From contig NW_023501075.1 in assembly GCF_014066305.1 (NCBI RefSeq), forward strand, positions 387,001 through 451,000: a stretch of 64,000 bases of DNA, read 5' to 3'. Of this stretch, positions 55,000 through 64,000 are shown piece after piece. This stretch comes from Letharia columbiana. Lineage: Eukaryota > Ascomycota > Lecanoromycetes > Lecanorales > Parmeliaceae. The position numbers were made by a program, and so were the translations under genes. The notes below the pieces were generated by a model. It saw only the letters and a program-made list of their open reading frames with translations. It did not search any database and was not told the origin of the DNA. Position 1 is the first letter of the stretch. Each line of letters starts with the position of its first letter.

Positions 55000-55286
55000 T
55001 CTCTTTTCTCCTTCTTTTTCCTGCATCTGATTTTTTTGATTTTTATTAACTTATTCCCTTTCATCATTCTTTCTCCCATCTCGCATATACACACATATTC
55101 TACTTTACTCTCTTTTACTCAACCCAACACACTCGCTACATAGCATAACTTCACAGGTCACTCGTTTCCTGTTGCAATTCTCATCATCGCTCTTTTCCAC
55201 CCTTTCCACCCATTTACAATAATACTCCTAATATCTTTAATTCCAAACATTCCCCAAGAACCCTCATCCACCACAAACAATCAAAC
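55000..55286 (+). promoter_or_regulatory. Pyrimidine-rich leader of the wall-protein gene
   Basis: About 285 bp of C/T-rich sequence with ATTC/CACA runs and a CACAAACAATCAAACATG context at the start codon, as often seen before strongly expressed filamentous-fungal genes. Specific sites are not assignable. Confidence 0.45.
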
Positions 55287-56175
55287 ATGAAGTACGCAGT
55301 TGCTCTCTCCGCTCTGGCAGCAGCAGCCACCTGTGTGTCTGCACAGACTCCAGACGGATGCTCTTCAGATTACTCCGGCTACTTCGAGTACAACCCGGTG
55401 CCTATCTCTGGCGCCTCCAAGCGTGACGTCGCTCCCTTGCACAAGGTCAGTCCGGTCTCATCCGCTACAATCAAGAACCGATCAATGCTGACATCCATGT
55501 TAGCGACAAACGCAGACCTGCACATCCGAGCCCTACAGCACCCTCAAAGGCGGCGTCCTCACAGACCAATGTGGGCGGACCGGTGAAATCGTCGCCAATG
55601 CCCAATTCCAGTACGATGTACACCTACAAAACAACGCCATCAACACCGGAGGCTTCTCCATCTGCGCCAACAACACCCTGGCTATTGCCGGAAGCGCTGT
55701 CTTCTACCACTGCTTGAGCGGCACCTTCTACAACCTGTACGATGCCAGCATCGGCGCCCAATGCTCCCCAGTCTACATGGAGATCATTCCATGCACTCTT
55801 CCGGCCGATGCCGGCTCCGACTGCCCAGCCGGCACTCCTACTTCCGTCTCTTCTTCCACCTCGCCCTCTTCCATTTCGAGCACATCCGTCGCATCCGTCC
55901 CCTCGAGCACGTCAGGCACCTCCCCCGCAATTACCCCCGCTGCTGTCGCTGCCCCAGCAAATGCTGTCTTGGTGGTCTCCATGCCATACACCTACACGTC
56001 CAGTAACGCCACTGCATCGGCCACCGCTACTGGTACCGGTGTTGTTACGCCAGGAAGCACTGGCACGGCCAAATCTTCCCCCATTGCCTTCCACGGCGGA
56101 GCCGCCAGCCTCGCAATGGGCGGCAAACTCCTGGTGTCGGCCGTTGCTATCGCGGCATTGGCTTTTTTGGCTTAA
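55287..56175 (+). CDS. PIR-like cell wall protein with GPI-anchor-like C-terminus
   Basis: A 276 aa wall protein. Exons 55287-55445 and 55504-56175, intron 58 bp. Signal peptide about 1-20 ([20 protein letters not shown]), then [16 protein letters not shown] dibasic site created at the exon junction (HKRQT, residues 53-54) fits Kex2 processing, as in PIR proteins. The PIR C-terminal Cys module follows: [74 protein letters not shown] Ser/Thr-rich region and a hydrophobic end ([15 protein letters not shown]) after small residues suggest a GPI signal, which yeast PIRs lack. Expected at the cell wall, linked to glucan. Confidence 0.87.
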
Positions 56176-56752
56176 GTACTACATTGGGTTTGACGATGGA
56201 GTGGGGGAGAGGGCACTTTGGATTCATTTTCGAGGCATTGCATTTGGGACATGTGACACGGGTGTCACGCATGGGGAAGGGCAATAATTTGCGATAATAG
56301 ATGAGACTCTCTTGAAATCTTCAACCCATTTACCACGTTCGTGCCACGCGCCTATTCGTCCATTCTCGTACTGTGTGCGTGTAAGCACTTTGCAGACACG
56401 ATGCCTTGAGGCAGACATCCTATCTACTCTCAATTTCATTCCAAGCTGTAGCGCTCCACATTGATGATACCATTCTTGTTCTCTCTGAGCCTTTCAGCAG
56501 TGACCAAAGGTAAACAAACATAGCACGGTCTCTCATAGTCATGGATAGCACCACATCGAAGATCCCTCGATCGCCGCATCCCGCTTCACCCCTCCCCAAC
56601 TGCATCAGCAACGCACAGACAAGCTCCTTGGCACCCCCGCATGCAGATCCTCACCCTTCGTATCGAAGACGACGGCTTGCTTCTCCAACCGGCGAACTTG
56701 CCACCCCCCCCATTACCCAAGCCCGACACTTCGCCCACCCGAAGCCTTCCAA
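56176..56752. other. Intergenic
   Basis: 3' region of the wall-protein gene and probable 5' region of the following relic; nothing else. Confidence 0.4.
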
Positions 56753-57020
56753 AAGGAAGCATTCTTCTTTCACGCCATACCCAGGGACCCCAAACTGATC
56801 TCCCACCTCCTCAACACAACCGTCACCACCTCCTCTCTACGCCCTGCGCTCATCGTCGCCCGCTCCCGCGACCTAGGGCGCCGGTGTACGTACGCAAGGG
56901 GCTCTTGACTGGCCCGGCCGGAGCCGTGGTCCGAGGTGCAGGTGGGTGGTGTACGTGTGATGTTCGAAACGGGGACTATGCGGGCAAATTGGCTAAGTAT
57001 GAGAGTGATGGCGATCGTAT
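56753..57020 (+). pseudogene. AIG2/gamma-glutamylcyclotransferase-like relic
   Basis: One frame reads KEAFFFHAIPRDPKLISHLL then SSLRPALIVARSRDL, like the N-terminal strand and helix of AIG2-like proteins (FFYGTL..P..L..L...LRPA). Near 56880 the frame must change to reach APVYVRKGLLTGPAGAVVRG and NGDYAGKLAKYESDGD, which matches the later V.G.V......L..YE part. No good start or end. Identification rests on spacing of a few motifs. Confidence 0.4.
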
Positions 57021-57976
57021 GTGCTTGAGTCTTGCAGGATCTGTTCTTGATGATGGGGCTGATGGGATGGGTCGGGAATGGGGTGAAAGGTGTGGGAGTT
57101 GAAGAGGTGCGAGGGATGGTATTTTTGTGTGAAGGCCCTGGATGGCAAGAGGGGGGTTTGGCGGTTGTGAGTGAGGTATGGTGCCGGAGTTGAGAGGGGT
57201 GCTTGAGAAGCGGAATGCTGTGCCGATACTTGATGGTGATGCTTCCGTCTTCTTCGGTGTTTCGATATCGTTGGGTCGGTCGCTGGTTGCAAGGTTTAGT
57301 TGTTCGTCTTCTGGAGAGCAGGTTTGTCAGGTTCTTCACGGCACATGGCAACGAGAGGCGGCGCCGGCGAATAAGTCTCAATACCCTTGATGGATCTTTC
57401 TTTGCAGATGCGTAAGTTCGATGGCGCTTGAAGTCCGAGCACCGACGATTGAGGACTCGATCGCCACGACTTCCTTACGATAGGTGTCCTCCCCCCTGGA
57501 AAAAGAACCTTGTGCAAATCCTGTGCGGAAGATGAGCCTATGGGTTGTGGATGTGCAACATAGTGCCGAGCTGAGAAGGGAGCTTGAGAGGAGAGGGTGC
57601 TCATTGTCTGCGGACAATGCTGCGAATCTCCATGCACTTTTCAAATGAATGTTTGGTGGCGTTTAGAGACAATAGGAGAGACAGTTGATCACTTGATGCC
57701 GCCTGTGTCACACCCTTGGCCAATCGGATAGGTACGGGTTTGGACATTAACAGCACATCATCAAACTCACAGAGTATTATACATTCTCCCCACATCATGA
57801 TTGGCCCGGAGTGGTTGCCCCGTCTTGCAGGTGTGATTGTCTTGCCTCCCTCGGGTCCTCTAATCTCAAAAATCCCCGACTTTCCTGCTCTTCCCAGCTC
57901 CTTCCAAAAACCTCAAGATACCACCCAAACCATTCGACTACCGACAGAACTTCCCCCCCTCGAGAACTCGGTCTCT
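57021..57976. other. Intergenic
   Basis: No clear gene. The frame of the next gene stays open upstream to 57716, so its start may be earlier than annotated. Confidence 0.4.
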
Positions 57977-58392
57977 ATGCAACCTGATCTTCAGGCACAG
58001 ATCGACCAAGCATTATTCGACTACGACAACATGGCGTCGGCCCCACAGCTAGAAAAATTGCATCAAATCTTAATGCTGTACACACAGGGGGATGAACACG
58101 CGGTGGAGGGGATAAAACTGACATACATTTCTCTCGTAAGCAGAAATGCCAGCGGAACCAATGTTGGAAGTTCATCGGCCAATGACGCCCTCAATAGTCG
58201 TCCGCACAAGCTAAGATCAGGGAACTCGACCTATTACAACAGACATTGCACAGGTTGCCGGCTCAGAAAATCGGAGACCAGTTCCAAAAGATCAACGACG
58301 CCTTGATGGAGCTTACCAGACTGCTCTTTCCAATCGACCCGGAGATGGCTTGCGAGTTGGTCAAGGAGCAGTATCGCTGCGAAATGCAGTGA
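57977..58392 (+). CDS. Tandem small helical protein 1 (SHP1), unknown family
   Basis: First of four similar adjacent genes. Exon 1 57977-58135 and exon 2 58198-58392; a 62 bp phase-0 intron; 117 aa from the Met at 57977 (MQPDLQAQIDQALFDYDNMA). The frame is open to ATGs at 57797 and 57716, which would add a Pro-rich N-terminus, but that region reads like a leader. Exon 2 starts SSAQAKIRELDLLQQTLHRL and continues IGDQFQKINDALMELTRLLF, both amphipathic helices, then PIDPEMACELVKEQYRCEMQ. No signal peptide, membrane segment or known domain. Paired with the next gene by AQAKI at the same distance from the splice site. Confidence 0.6.
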
Positions 58393-58737
58393 ATTGAGTC
58401 TTGTGCTTTCGCCGGGATTTCGGCTGTAGGGGTCCAGCCCTGGCATGCTTGGGGCGTGCGTTTCATTCGTCGTGTTTTTTGATCTGGATCCGGTCGTATT
58501 TTAAACTTAGATCTTGGACAATACAGCACAGCGCACTCATAGATCTCGGTGCGTTCACATCACATCATGGTCTGATTGATGTGAGTGCCACGTCTCGCAG
58601 GTACCAAGTATTAAATCCTCCCCGTAGCATATAAAACCCACTCATTCTTGTGTTCTAACCATACACCTCAACAAAGTGCGTACAAGGAGAAGTCGGACAG
58701 ACAAAAGCAAGTCCATTATCCACGATTCCTCCTCATC
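58393..58737. promoter_or_regulatory. Intergenic with TATA-like box for SHP2
   Basis: A TATAAAA heptamer at 58630-58636 lies about 100 bp upstream of the SHP2 start codon. The rest is unremarkable. Confidence 0.4.
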
Positions 58738-59456
58738 ATGCCGTTAGATCCCGAGTCCATGTTCTTTGATAGAAGGGACCCAATGCTATCAGAAAAGCTC
58801 GAACAAGTGGAGTCCATGCTACTAGCGAAGCTTGAGAAAGGGACTCCAGAAATATGGAAATTCACCAAAGGCGACGAAGAATTGACCGAAGCTCTCAAGA
58901 GAATCATGGCTTCCCTCGTCAGTATCCTTGCCACCAGACTTTGTACAGACAGATGACACGAAGTTGACAACCACGCCTCCAACAACAGTGGCTGGCGCAG
59001 GCCAAAATCCACGACGCCGTCCGCATCCACGAGCATTTCCAGGCTCGTGGCAAGTTCACCGTCGGTCCTCAAGAGGTCCGGCATCAGCGTCAGAACACCG
59101 TCGATGCGATCGATGAACTCATCCAGCTGCTCTTGGGAGTCAGGTTTGACCCTGATAGCAGCGAGTGGATCGCGATCGATCTGAAGCTGTACGCCTCACG
59201 CGCTCAAACTCGGTATGCGAATGATGAAGGGCGGGGAAGAGGAAAAGAGGAGGAGGAGGAGAAGAAGGAGGGGGAAGAAGAAGAAGAAGAAGAAGAAGGA
59301 GAAGAAGAGGGAGAGGAAGGAGGGGAGGAGGAGGAGGAGGAGGAGGAGGAGGAGGAGGAGGAGGAGGAGGAGGAGGAGGAGGAGGAGGAGGAGGGAGAAG
59401 ATGAAGACGAAGATTATGAGGAAGAAGAAGAAGAAGAAGAATCGCCGGTGGAGTAG
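58738..59456 (+). CDS. Tandem small helical protein 2 (SHP2) with long poly-Glu tail
   Basis: Exon 1 58738-58917 and exon 2 58989-59456; a 71 bp phase-0 intron; 215 aa. Exon 1: MPLDPESMFFDRRDPMLSEK and LTEALKRIMASL. Exon 2 begins WLAQAKIHDAVRIHEHFQAR and has RQNTVDAIDELIQLLLGVRF then DPDSSEWIAIDLKLYASRAQ, parallel to SHP1. From about residue 145 the protein becomes almost pure Glu with a few Gly, Lys and Asp for some 65 residues, ending ESPVE. The tail is encoded by a GAG/GAA tract that is continuous with the frame, so it either adds a strongly acidic tail or reflects microsatellite expansion into a former 3' untranslated region. No known domain. Confidence 0.6.
59231..59441 (+). repeat. Purine trinucleotide tract (GAG/GAA)
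   Basis: About 210 bp of nearly pure GAG, GGA and GAA repeats, including a perfect (GAG)n core near 59327-59392. Lies inside SHP2 exon 2. Confidence 0.9.
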
Positions 59457-59916
59457 GTTGAGGTATCGAGATGTAGGAACATAGCTAGAAAGCTTCAATA
59501 CTCGGGGCGCCGCGCGTGATTCACAGAATTTTGCTCACCGTGCCGCCTCTCCTGCCGAATGCTATGCCTGTAATCGACGCGAAAAGATCGCCTAAACCAT
59601 TCAAAGTGTGGAGTGCTTTCGGTGGAAATTAGTGTATGTCTCTGGACGATTGTTGTCTCCTACTGTCCCACTGGTGATGTTCAGCAGCTGCATCCTCGGG
59701 CGCAGATTCTGGATTGGTTACACGTGTATTCCAAATCTCGAACAACGCATGATTGCCTAGTCATTAGATCTCACCCCGTCCACGTCATCCTTGTTTGCGA
59801 CATTTAACATATCTCGACCATTAAATGAAAGAGCATAGAGACGGCGTGAGAGAGTCCCCTGCCCTTTCCATCCTCACCATAGTTCACCCGAAAGCGTGAA
59901 GCATTCTTCGCTTACC
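59457..59916. other. Intergenic
   Basis: Separates SHP2 and SHP3; no gene recognised. Confidence 0.4.
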
Positions 59917-60294
59917 ATGACTGCTGACAGTGAGTGGCTGTACGGGGGTCCGATCGAAAATAATCCGGCTTTAGAGATATCACCACCGATCAAGAAGCAT
60001 CTTCAAACAACCTTCGTAAGAAATCCTTTCACCACGAAACCTCGACTTCACAACATCTACGACGAGTTTACTAATGCCCCCCCAAAGCATGATATAAATT
60101 TCAAATTCACTGAAGTCAAAAACATCGTCGACGAAATGGTGACTTCAGGGGTAGTGTTCAAGATTCCAACCATGTTCAAAATGCAGCTCGACAAAGTCAA
60201 GGAGGAAGTAGATGAGCTTCATAAGGTATTCGCCATGGACGTGTACGAGGTGAATAAGGAGCGCTTCGTCAAGTCGGAGGAAGGAAAACCGTAA
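59917..60294 (+). CDS. Tandem small helical protein 3 (SHP3)
   Basis: Exon 1 59917-60015 and exon 2 60088-60294; a 72 bp phase-0 intron with acceptor CAAAG. Without splicing the frame is also open (24 extra codons), so the intron is inferred from the shared gene layout. 101 aa. Exon 1: MTADSEWLYGGPIENNPALE. Exon 2 starts HDINFKFTEVKNIVDEMVTS, then FKMQLDKVKEEVDELHKVF and DVYEVNKERFVKSEEGKP, strongly helical and charged. Position and helix pattern match exon 2 of its neighbours (INFKF where SHP1/2 have AQAKI). No known domain or secretion signal. Confidence 0.55.
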   Translation: MTADSEWLYGGPIENNPALEISPPIKKHLQTTFVRNPFTTKPRLHNIYDEFTNAPPKHDINFKFTEVKNIVDEMVTSGVVFKIPTMFKMQLDKVKEEVDELHKVFAMDVYEVNKERFVKSEEGKP

Positions 60295-60607
60295 AAGCAG
60301 ATAGAGGAGAGCCATTGCGAGAATAGAATCAGCGATGCTATCGCTCGCCAAACTGCAGTTGCTTGCAAATAAAAAGGGCTCGTGTCTCGCTGAGGTTCGG
60401 ATCTAGGACAGCACATCAACAGCTCAGAAATCGAATATCGTCCACGTCACCACGATTCCGTCTCGCTGCATTCATAAGCTCTTTCTCGCGCCCACACCTG
60501 AAAAGGAGTACACATATACTACATCCCTCTTTGCCTTCCGCACCAGCTTCCGCACATTCTTAACCGACTCGCGCAAATCTTCCCCCAAACCCAAGCTCCA
60601 GAATACC
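60295..60607. other. Intergenic
   Basis: Short pyrimidine-rich upstream region of SHP4. Confidence 0.35.
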
Positions 60608-60948
60608 ATGTCTCGAAGTGATAATCCAAGTCTCGGGGAAACGGATCCCGAAGGCATCCGCAGCGCGGAGCAAGACGAGGTCCAAAGAAGCAGGGACATC
60701 TGCGGGGCCCTTGTGAGTACTCAGTGGGAAGCGTCCGTCGTGCCGATTTCGATGTCGGCTGACGCCATGGACAGAGCAAAGCGGATTTTGAGCTTCGCAA
60801 AGCCGAAGACCTCTACTATGCCTACAAAGATTTGGGGCTCTCGTATGCGACCATGCGTACGTCGGATGTCAAGAAGGAGTTTGAGTTCGCCAAAGATTAT
60901 ATGTATCTTCTTATTCAAAAGCTCTTTGGGAATTCGGAGAGGGGTTGA
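60608..60948 (+). CDS. Tandem small helical protein 4 (SHP4)
   Basis: Exon 1 60608-60712 and exon 2 60775-60948; a 62 bp phase-0 intron (GTGAGT..ACAG), 92 aa. Exon 1: MSRSDNPSLGETDPEG and DEVQRSRDICGAL. Exon 2 begins SKADFELRKAEDLYYAYKDL, then TSDVKKEFEFAKDYMYLLIQ and KLFGNSERG. ADFEL occupies the place of AQAKI in SHP1/2. The frame without splicing continues in a different, unrelated reading, which supports the intron. No known family. Confidence 0.6.
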
Positions 60949-62855
60949 GTGAAGCGGAAAACGAAGACCCCCGTGCATGACTAGGTCGATGATCAGGGAA
61001 TCAGAGGAGCATGAAGGCTCGGTGTGTACTCGAAGGGTTATATTCTGTGGTCAACTTGCCCGTGCCTTTCGCCTTCACCAGAAGACAGAATTCGAAATGG
61101 CACCAATGATTCTAGTCGTTAACGACGGATTGCTGCCCAAGGTCAACATCGATTTCCCAATGTACTAGTCTTTTTTGGAGCCATAACATTCTTAGATCAG
61201 ATACTAGATCTCGGGAATGATTCCACGTGTCACTGGTGTCCGTGGAGGGGGGTTTTCCTTTTTCGCCAATTGATTCTCAAAAGTCGACTGTAAGGCCCAG
61301 TCGCGCAAATGGAATTCTCTTTAGGCACGTCAAATAGCCCAATGTCGAAAGAGGGTAAAGACATTGGCTCCATGAGTCGCTATTTGCCTATCAAGCTACA
61401 TTAGTGAACAGTGGGAGCGTAGATGTGATAGGAACACGAGTTCGCAGGTCGGCAGCTATGCATGAACAGCATGATGGAAGAATCTTGCATTGAGGCGTTC
61501 GTTCCCCACGTGAGCCAAGCTCTCACCATCGCGTGGCATGGTAGAACAATCCAATAGGATCGCCGCAGTCAGAAAACGCAAATTTCCAGGTTGGGACGCA
61601 AGAGCTGTACATGGCGACCTCATCGATCGGTGCAGTCGCGGCCAGACCGTAGATCCTAGGATCACTGATCCCAATGGTGAGTATCAAGTCATTCGATCTG
61701 GTGATGATGTGTGTGAGTCATTCCACGCTGGCAAAACCTGTCTTCCCGACTACAGATTCTAATAAGATGGGATGCCTGTACATATAGTTGGCTATAGACT
61801 CCTTTTTGACAGTCGAGGACGCTTCAAGTTCCATTGGATTAAAGGTGCTCGCAATTGCTCTCGACATCCTCGTCGGCCCTCTCGAACACGATCGTGGATA
61901 TCGAAAAGTTCTATGGCTGCACAAACCCGGCTTCGGAAGCTTTGCTTGAGGGCTTGCTTGACGACATGAAGGAAACAGGGTGTGGTAGCAGAGAAATTGT
62001 TGCGGCCTTGAAGGAGACTGAGATGAAGACATCGCTGTAATTGAGTTCAAGACTTCAAGAACGTCGAGGTGGAATTATTTGGGCAAGAACAAAGGAAACA
62101 TAACAAGTCCTACATGGTGAGGGCGACGAAAGTGAGTATTAGCCCGGTGGATATTGGCGACAGATGTATGATCGGAACGCGAGAGACGGTCACCATCATG
62201 TCAGAGCGGAGGGTTCTCGTCTAGTTCGGGGTTCTACGTCCTTTCAGCTATAGCTTGCGACCATGCAGGGTTGATGTTTGTACTTGAGTCTGGACTTGAT
62301 CGTTCAGCGGCTTTGAAGACACCAGCTTATCGACGGATGTTATTAGCAACCTAAGAGGTGTTCAAGTCAATAGATCTTATTACACCAGTCAACCTAGTAG
62401 GTACCAATTCTGGTTTCTGCAAGCCGGAGAGGGCGCTTTTCATGAAACGTAGCTTGTGCCTCTGCTCGGTGCCGCATGGTGCGGCTTGATCACTGCAAGA
62501 TAATTGTCTCTGCTTGGGTATGCTTGAGTACTGCATGTATTTCATGCGCTACTCATTGCCGGCAAAGTGCTACGAAGGACCGAGGCGCTAAGGAAAAGTC
62601 ACGTGGGCAGGCGTCGGACAAGTCACGCTGGTCACGCGCTTCGCGTTTTTCCGCCCACCCGCTCAATCCTCCTCAAGCTAATTGTGCTGCAGCAACTATT
62701 CATCAACAATCCCGCTCGCTACGGACTACAGCATTGCGGCTGCTGCTGCCACGGTCCTCATGAATATTACGATGGTGTCATCTATCGTGGGCTTACAACT
62801 TATGAAGAAGCATGGATACGTTGCGACTGCAGCAAGCAACCCCGGGTATTCCACC
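60949..62855. other. Intergenic, 1.9 kb, with minor frames
   Basis: No confident gene. A frame ending at 62040 (DIEKFYGCTNPASEALLEGL) is helical and could be a decayed relative of the neighbouring small genes, but it lacks the shared motif and a start exon. Confidence 0.35.
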
Positions 62856-64000
62856 ATGAGTCGACCGGAATGAACTCCTGCGGAGACAGACGCCATTGTC
62901 GACGTTGCGCCTGCGCCAAAGAGAGCCTCCAGCGACAAAGCAAAGCAGCACAACGCACCATCGGCCTCGCAGAAGGTGAAGAAGACTGAGGCAAGTTTCC
63001 CTATCAATGCCTGTGGTATGTAAAGCTGACGCTTTGCACCAGGCTTCCAAGGAAGCCTTGCCAGTCCTTCAAGACCAAACATCAATATCAAAGATTGCCC
63101 AATCGAACGAGGACAAGAAGAGCTGGGTCTATACCTGTGAGCTAGAGGACGATACGTGTGGGAACAAAAATACTTGCGGATGTGGGAAGTTGGAGGATGG
63201 ACATACAGCACATAAGTGGGTCGTGACGAAGAAATATCATGAGCTGGCAACGAAATTGATAGGTCAGAAGGAAAGCGTCCAAGACGCTTTCGGCATGTAC
63301 ATCTTCAATGACTGAACTGGGTACGGTATCTGTGAGACCATTGAGAACATAGTACGTGTGGTGTTGGACTGTCGTTGTAATGTCCTGGGCTAAGTAGCAA
63401 AGTTCCTCGTGTTCAAGCAGGAGACCAAGGAAAAGGACAGAGATCCATGGGCAATGTGGTCACATGTCGAAGGCATGACGCTTGCCCTCAATGATGGCAT
63501 AGCGGAATGCAACAGTATGCGGCCCGAACCATTGGCATGAAAATCAAGCGAATAGCTAATGTTTCTGCGTAGTGCTCCATAGCTCCGAGGGAAGTGCAAA
63601 GCGCTCTATACTCATCGGCGCCGCTCTTCTAATCACACTCGAGATCCTCGGTGACAAAACGCTTCTCGAATATGATCTTTCGGACATTCGCAACGCCGGT
63701 CTTGGCCTAATTCACCTTCTATATTTCGTGCACAGCATGGATTTGCCTTGCAGACTTAACGACAATGGATGGAAGTCCAAGGTCTTGGAAAAGGCTGATG
63801 GTTATGAAATGGCCATAGAAGACACACCAGTATAGAGAGACTACTCGCAGACATCCGAGAGAAACTGCATAACGAACAATCCGATGAAGACAAGAATGAG
63901 CAGTCGACCGATAAGGATGATCTAGACGATATCACTAACTGCACGCTTTGCTATAAGAGCAAGTCATGGGGCGGTGTCGTCACGTTGAAAAGTCTCAAGC
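62856..64000 (+). pseudogene. Orphan-family paralogue of 33743-35176 (copy B), disrupted, runs off window
   Basis: Aligns along its length with copy A. Start MSRPE at 62856, then TGA where copy A has a basic residue, then TPAETDAIVDVAPAPKRASS. After a first intron: WVYTCELEDDTCGNKNTCGC, HKWVVTKKYHELATKLIGQ and FGMYIFND, then TGA where copy A has Trp (IFSDWSGYG), then TGYGICETIENI. Intron donor GTACGT. FLVFKQETKEKDRDPWAMW, SAKRSILIGAALLITLEI, SDIRNAGLGLIHLLYFVHSM. A one-base loss near 63830 precedes RLLADIREKLHNEQSDEDKN and SWGGVVTLKSLK at the window end. Both nonsense codons are explained by C:G to T:A changes. Confidence 0.75.

Noticed and set aside
59196..59498. Poly-Leu/Phe minus-strand open frame of 100 aa
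   Set aside because: Antisense shadow of the GAG/GAA tract inside the tandem gene SHP2.
62567..62989. Plus-strand frame of 140 aa with many Cys (CGCCCHG)
   Set aside because: Overlaps the N-terminal exon of orphan copy B in another frame; Cys-rich appearance comes from GCTGCTGC-type sequence.

Overview
The window is eukaryotic: a filamentous ascomycete, most likely a Dothideomycete (Capnodiales/Mycosphaerellales type). The evidence is the many 46-75 bp GT..AG introns, fungal-specific families (a PIR-type wall protein, a fungal HSPA12-like Hsp70, a GNT1-type glycosyltransferase, several small Dothideomycete orphan families) and an AT-rich LTR element carrying repeat-induced point mutation (RIP)-like changes. 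There are no operons. Genes lie on both strands with short intergenic gaps. I derived exon boundaries by hand from splice consensus plus reading-frame continuity; no alignment was run.

Layout. 0-9.2 kb is a housekeeping block: short repeats, a small acidic-tailed orphan, ribosomal protein uL14 (RPL23, 5 exons), a Cdc1/Ted1-type metallophosphoesterase, a small hydrophobic orphan and a ten-exon malic enzyme. 9.2-18.5 kb mixes intact genes (BuGZ/ZNF207-like zinc finger, exon-junction protein Y14) with gene relics (ubiquitin C-terminal hydrolase, LRR protein, short-chain dehydrogenase, GNAT acetyltransferase). 19-22.2 kb has an intact cytochrome P450 converging on a double-MYND protein. 22.5-27.1 kb is decayed: F-box-like and phenol-2-monooxygenase-like relics and a 340 bp AT-rich inverted-repeat element flanked by TA.

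27.7-48 kb: a fringe-like glycosyltransferase, two F-box-like relics, an orphan-family gene with a damaged second copy at the window end, an intron-containing tRNA-His, a GFA-domain protein, a broken GNT1, a C2H2 protein with seven finger-like units, a helical-domain protein, a Ser/Thr-rich single-pass membrane protein and an intact eight-exon Hsp70-like gene. 48.1-52.4 kb is one Ty1/copia-type LTR retrotransposon with a perfect 5 bp target duplication (CTTCA) and a heavily C-to-T/G-to-A mutated interior. Next come a small secreted-protein gene (effector-like) and a PIR-like wall protein. 58-61 kb holds the most unusual structure: four consecutive same-strand, two-exon genes for small helical proteins with the same intron phase and a shared motif just after the splice junction; one ends in a very long poly-glutamate tail.

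Main interpretation: a stable core-gene background interrupted by accessory stretches where genes are decaying (frameshifts, nonsense codons, lost catalytic residues) beside RIP-type repeats. Several frameshifts are one extra base in a homopolymer, so assembly error must be excluded before some of these are called true pseudogenes.
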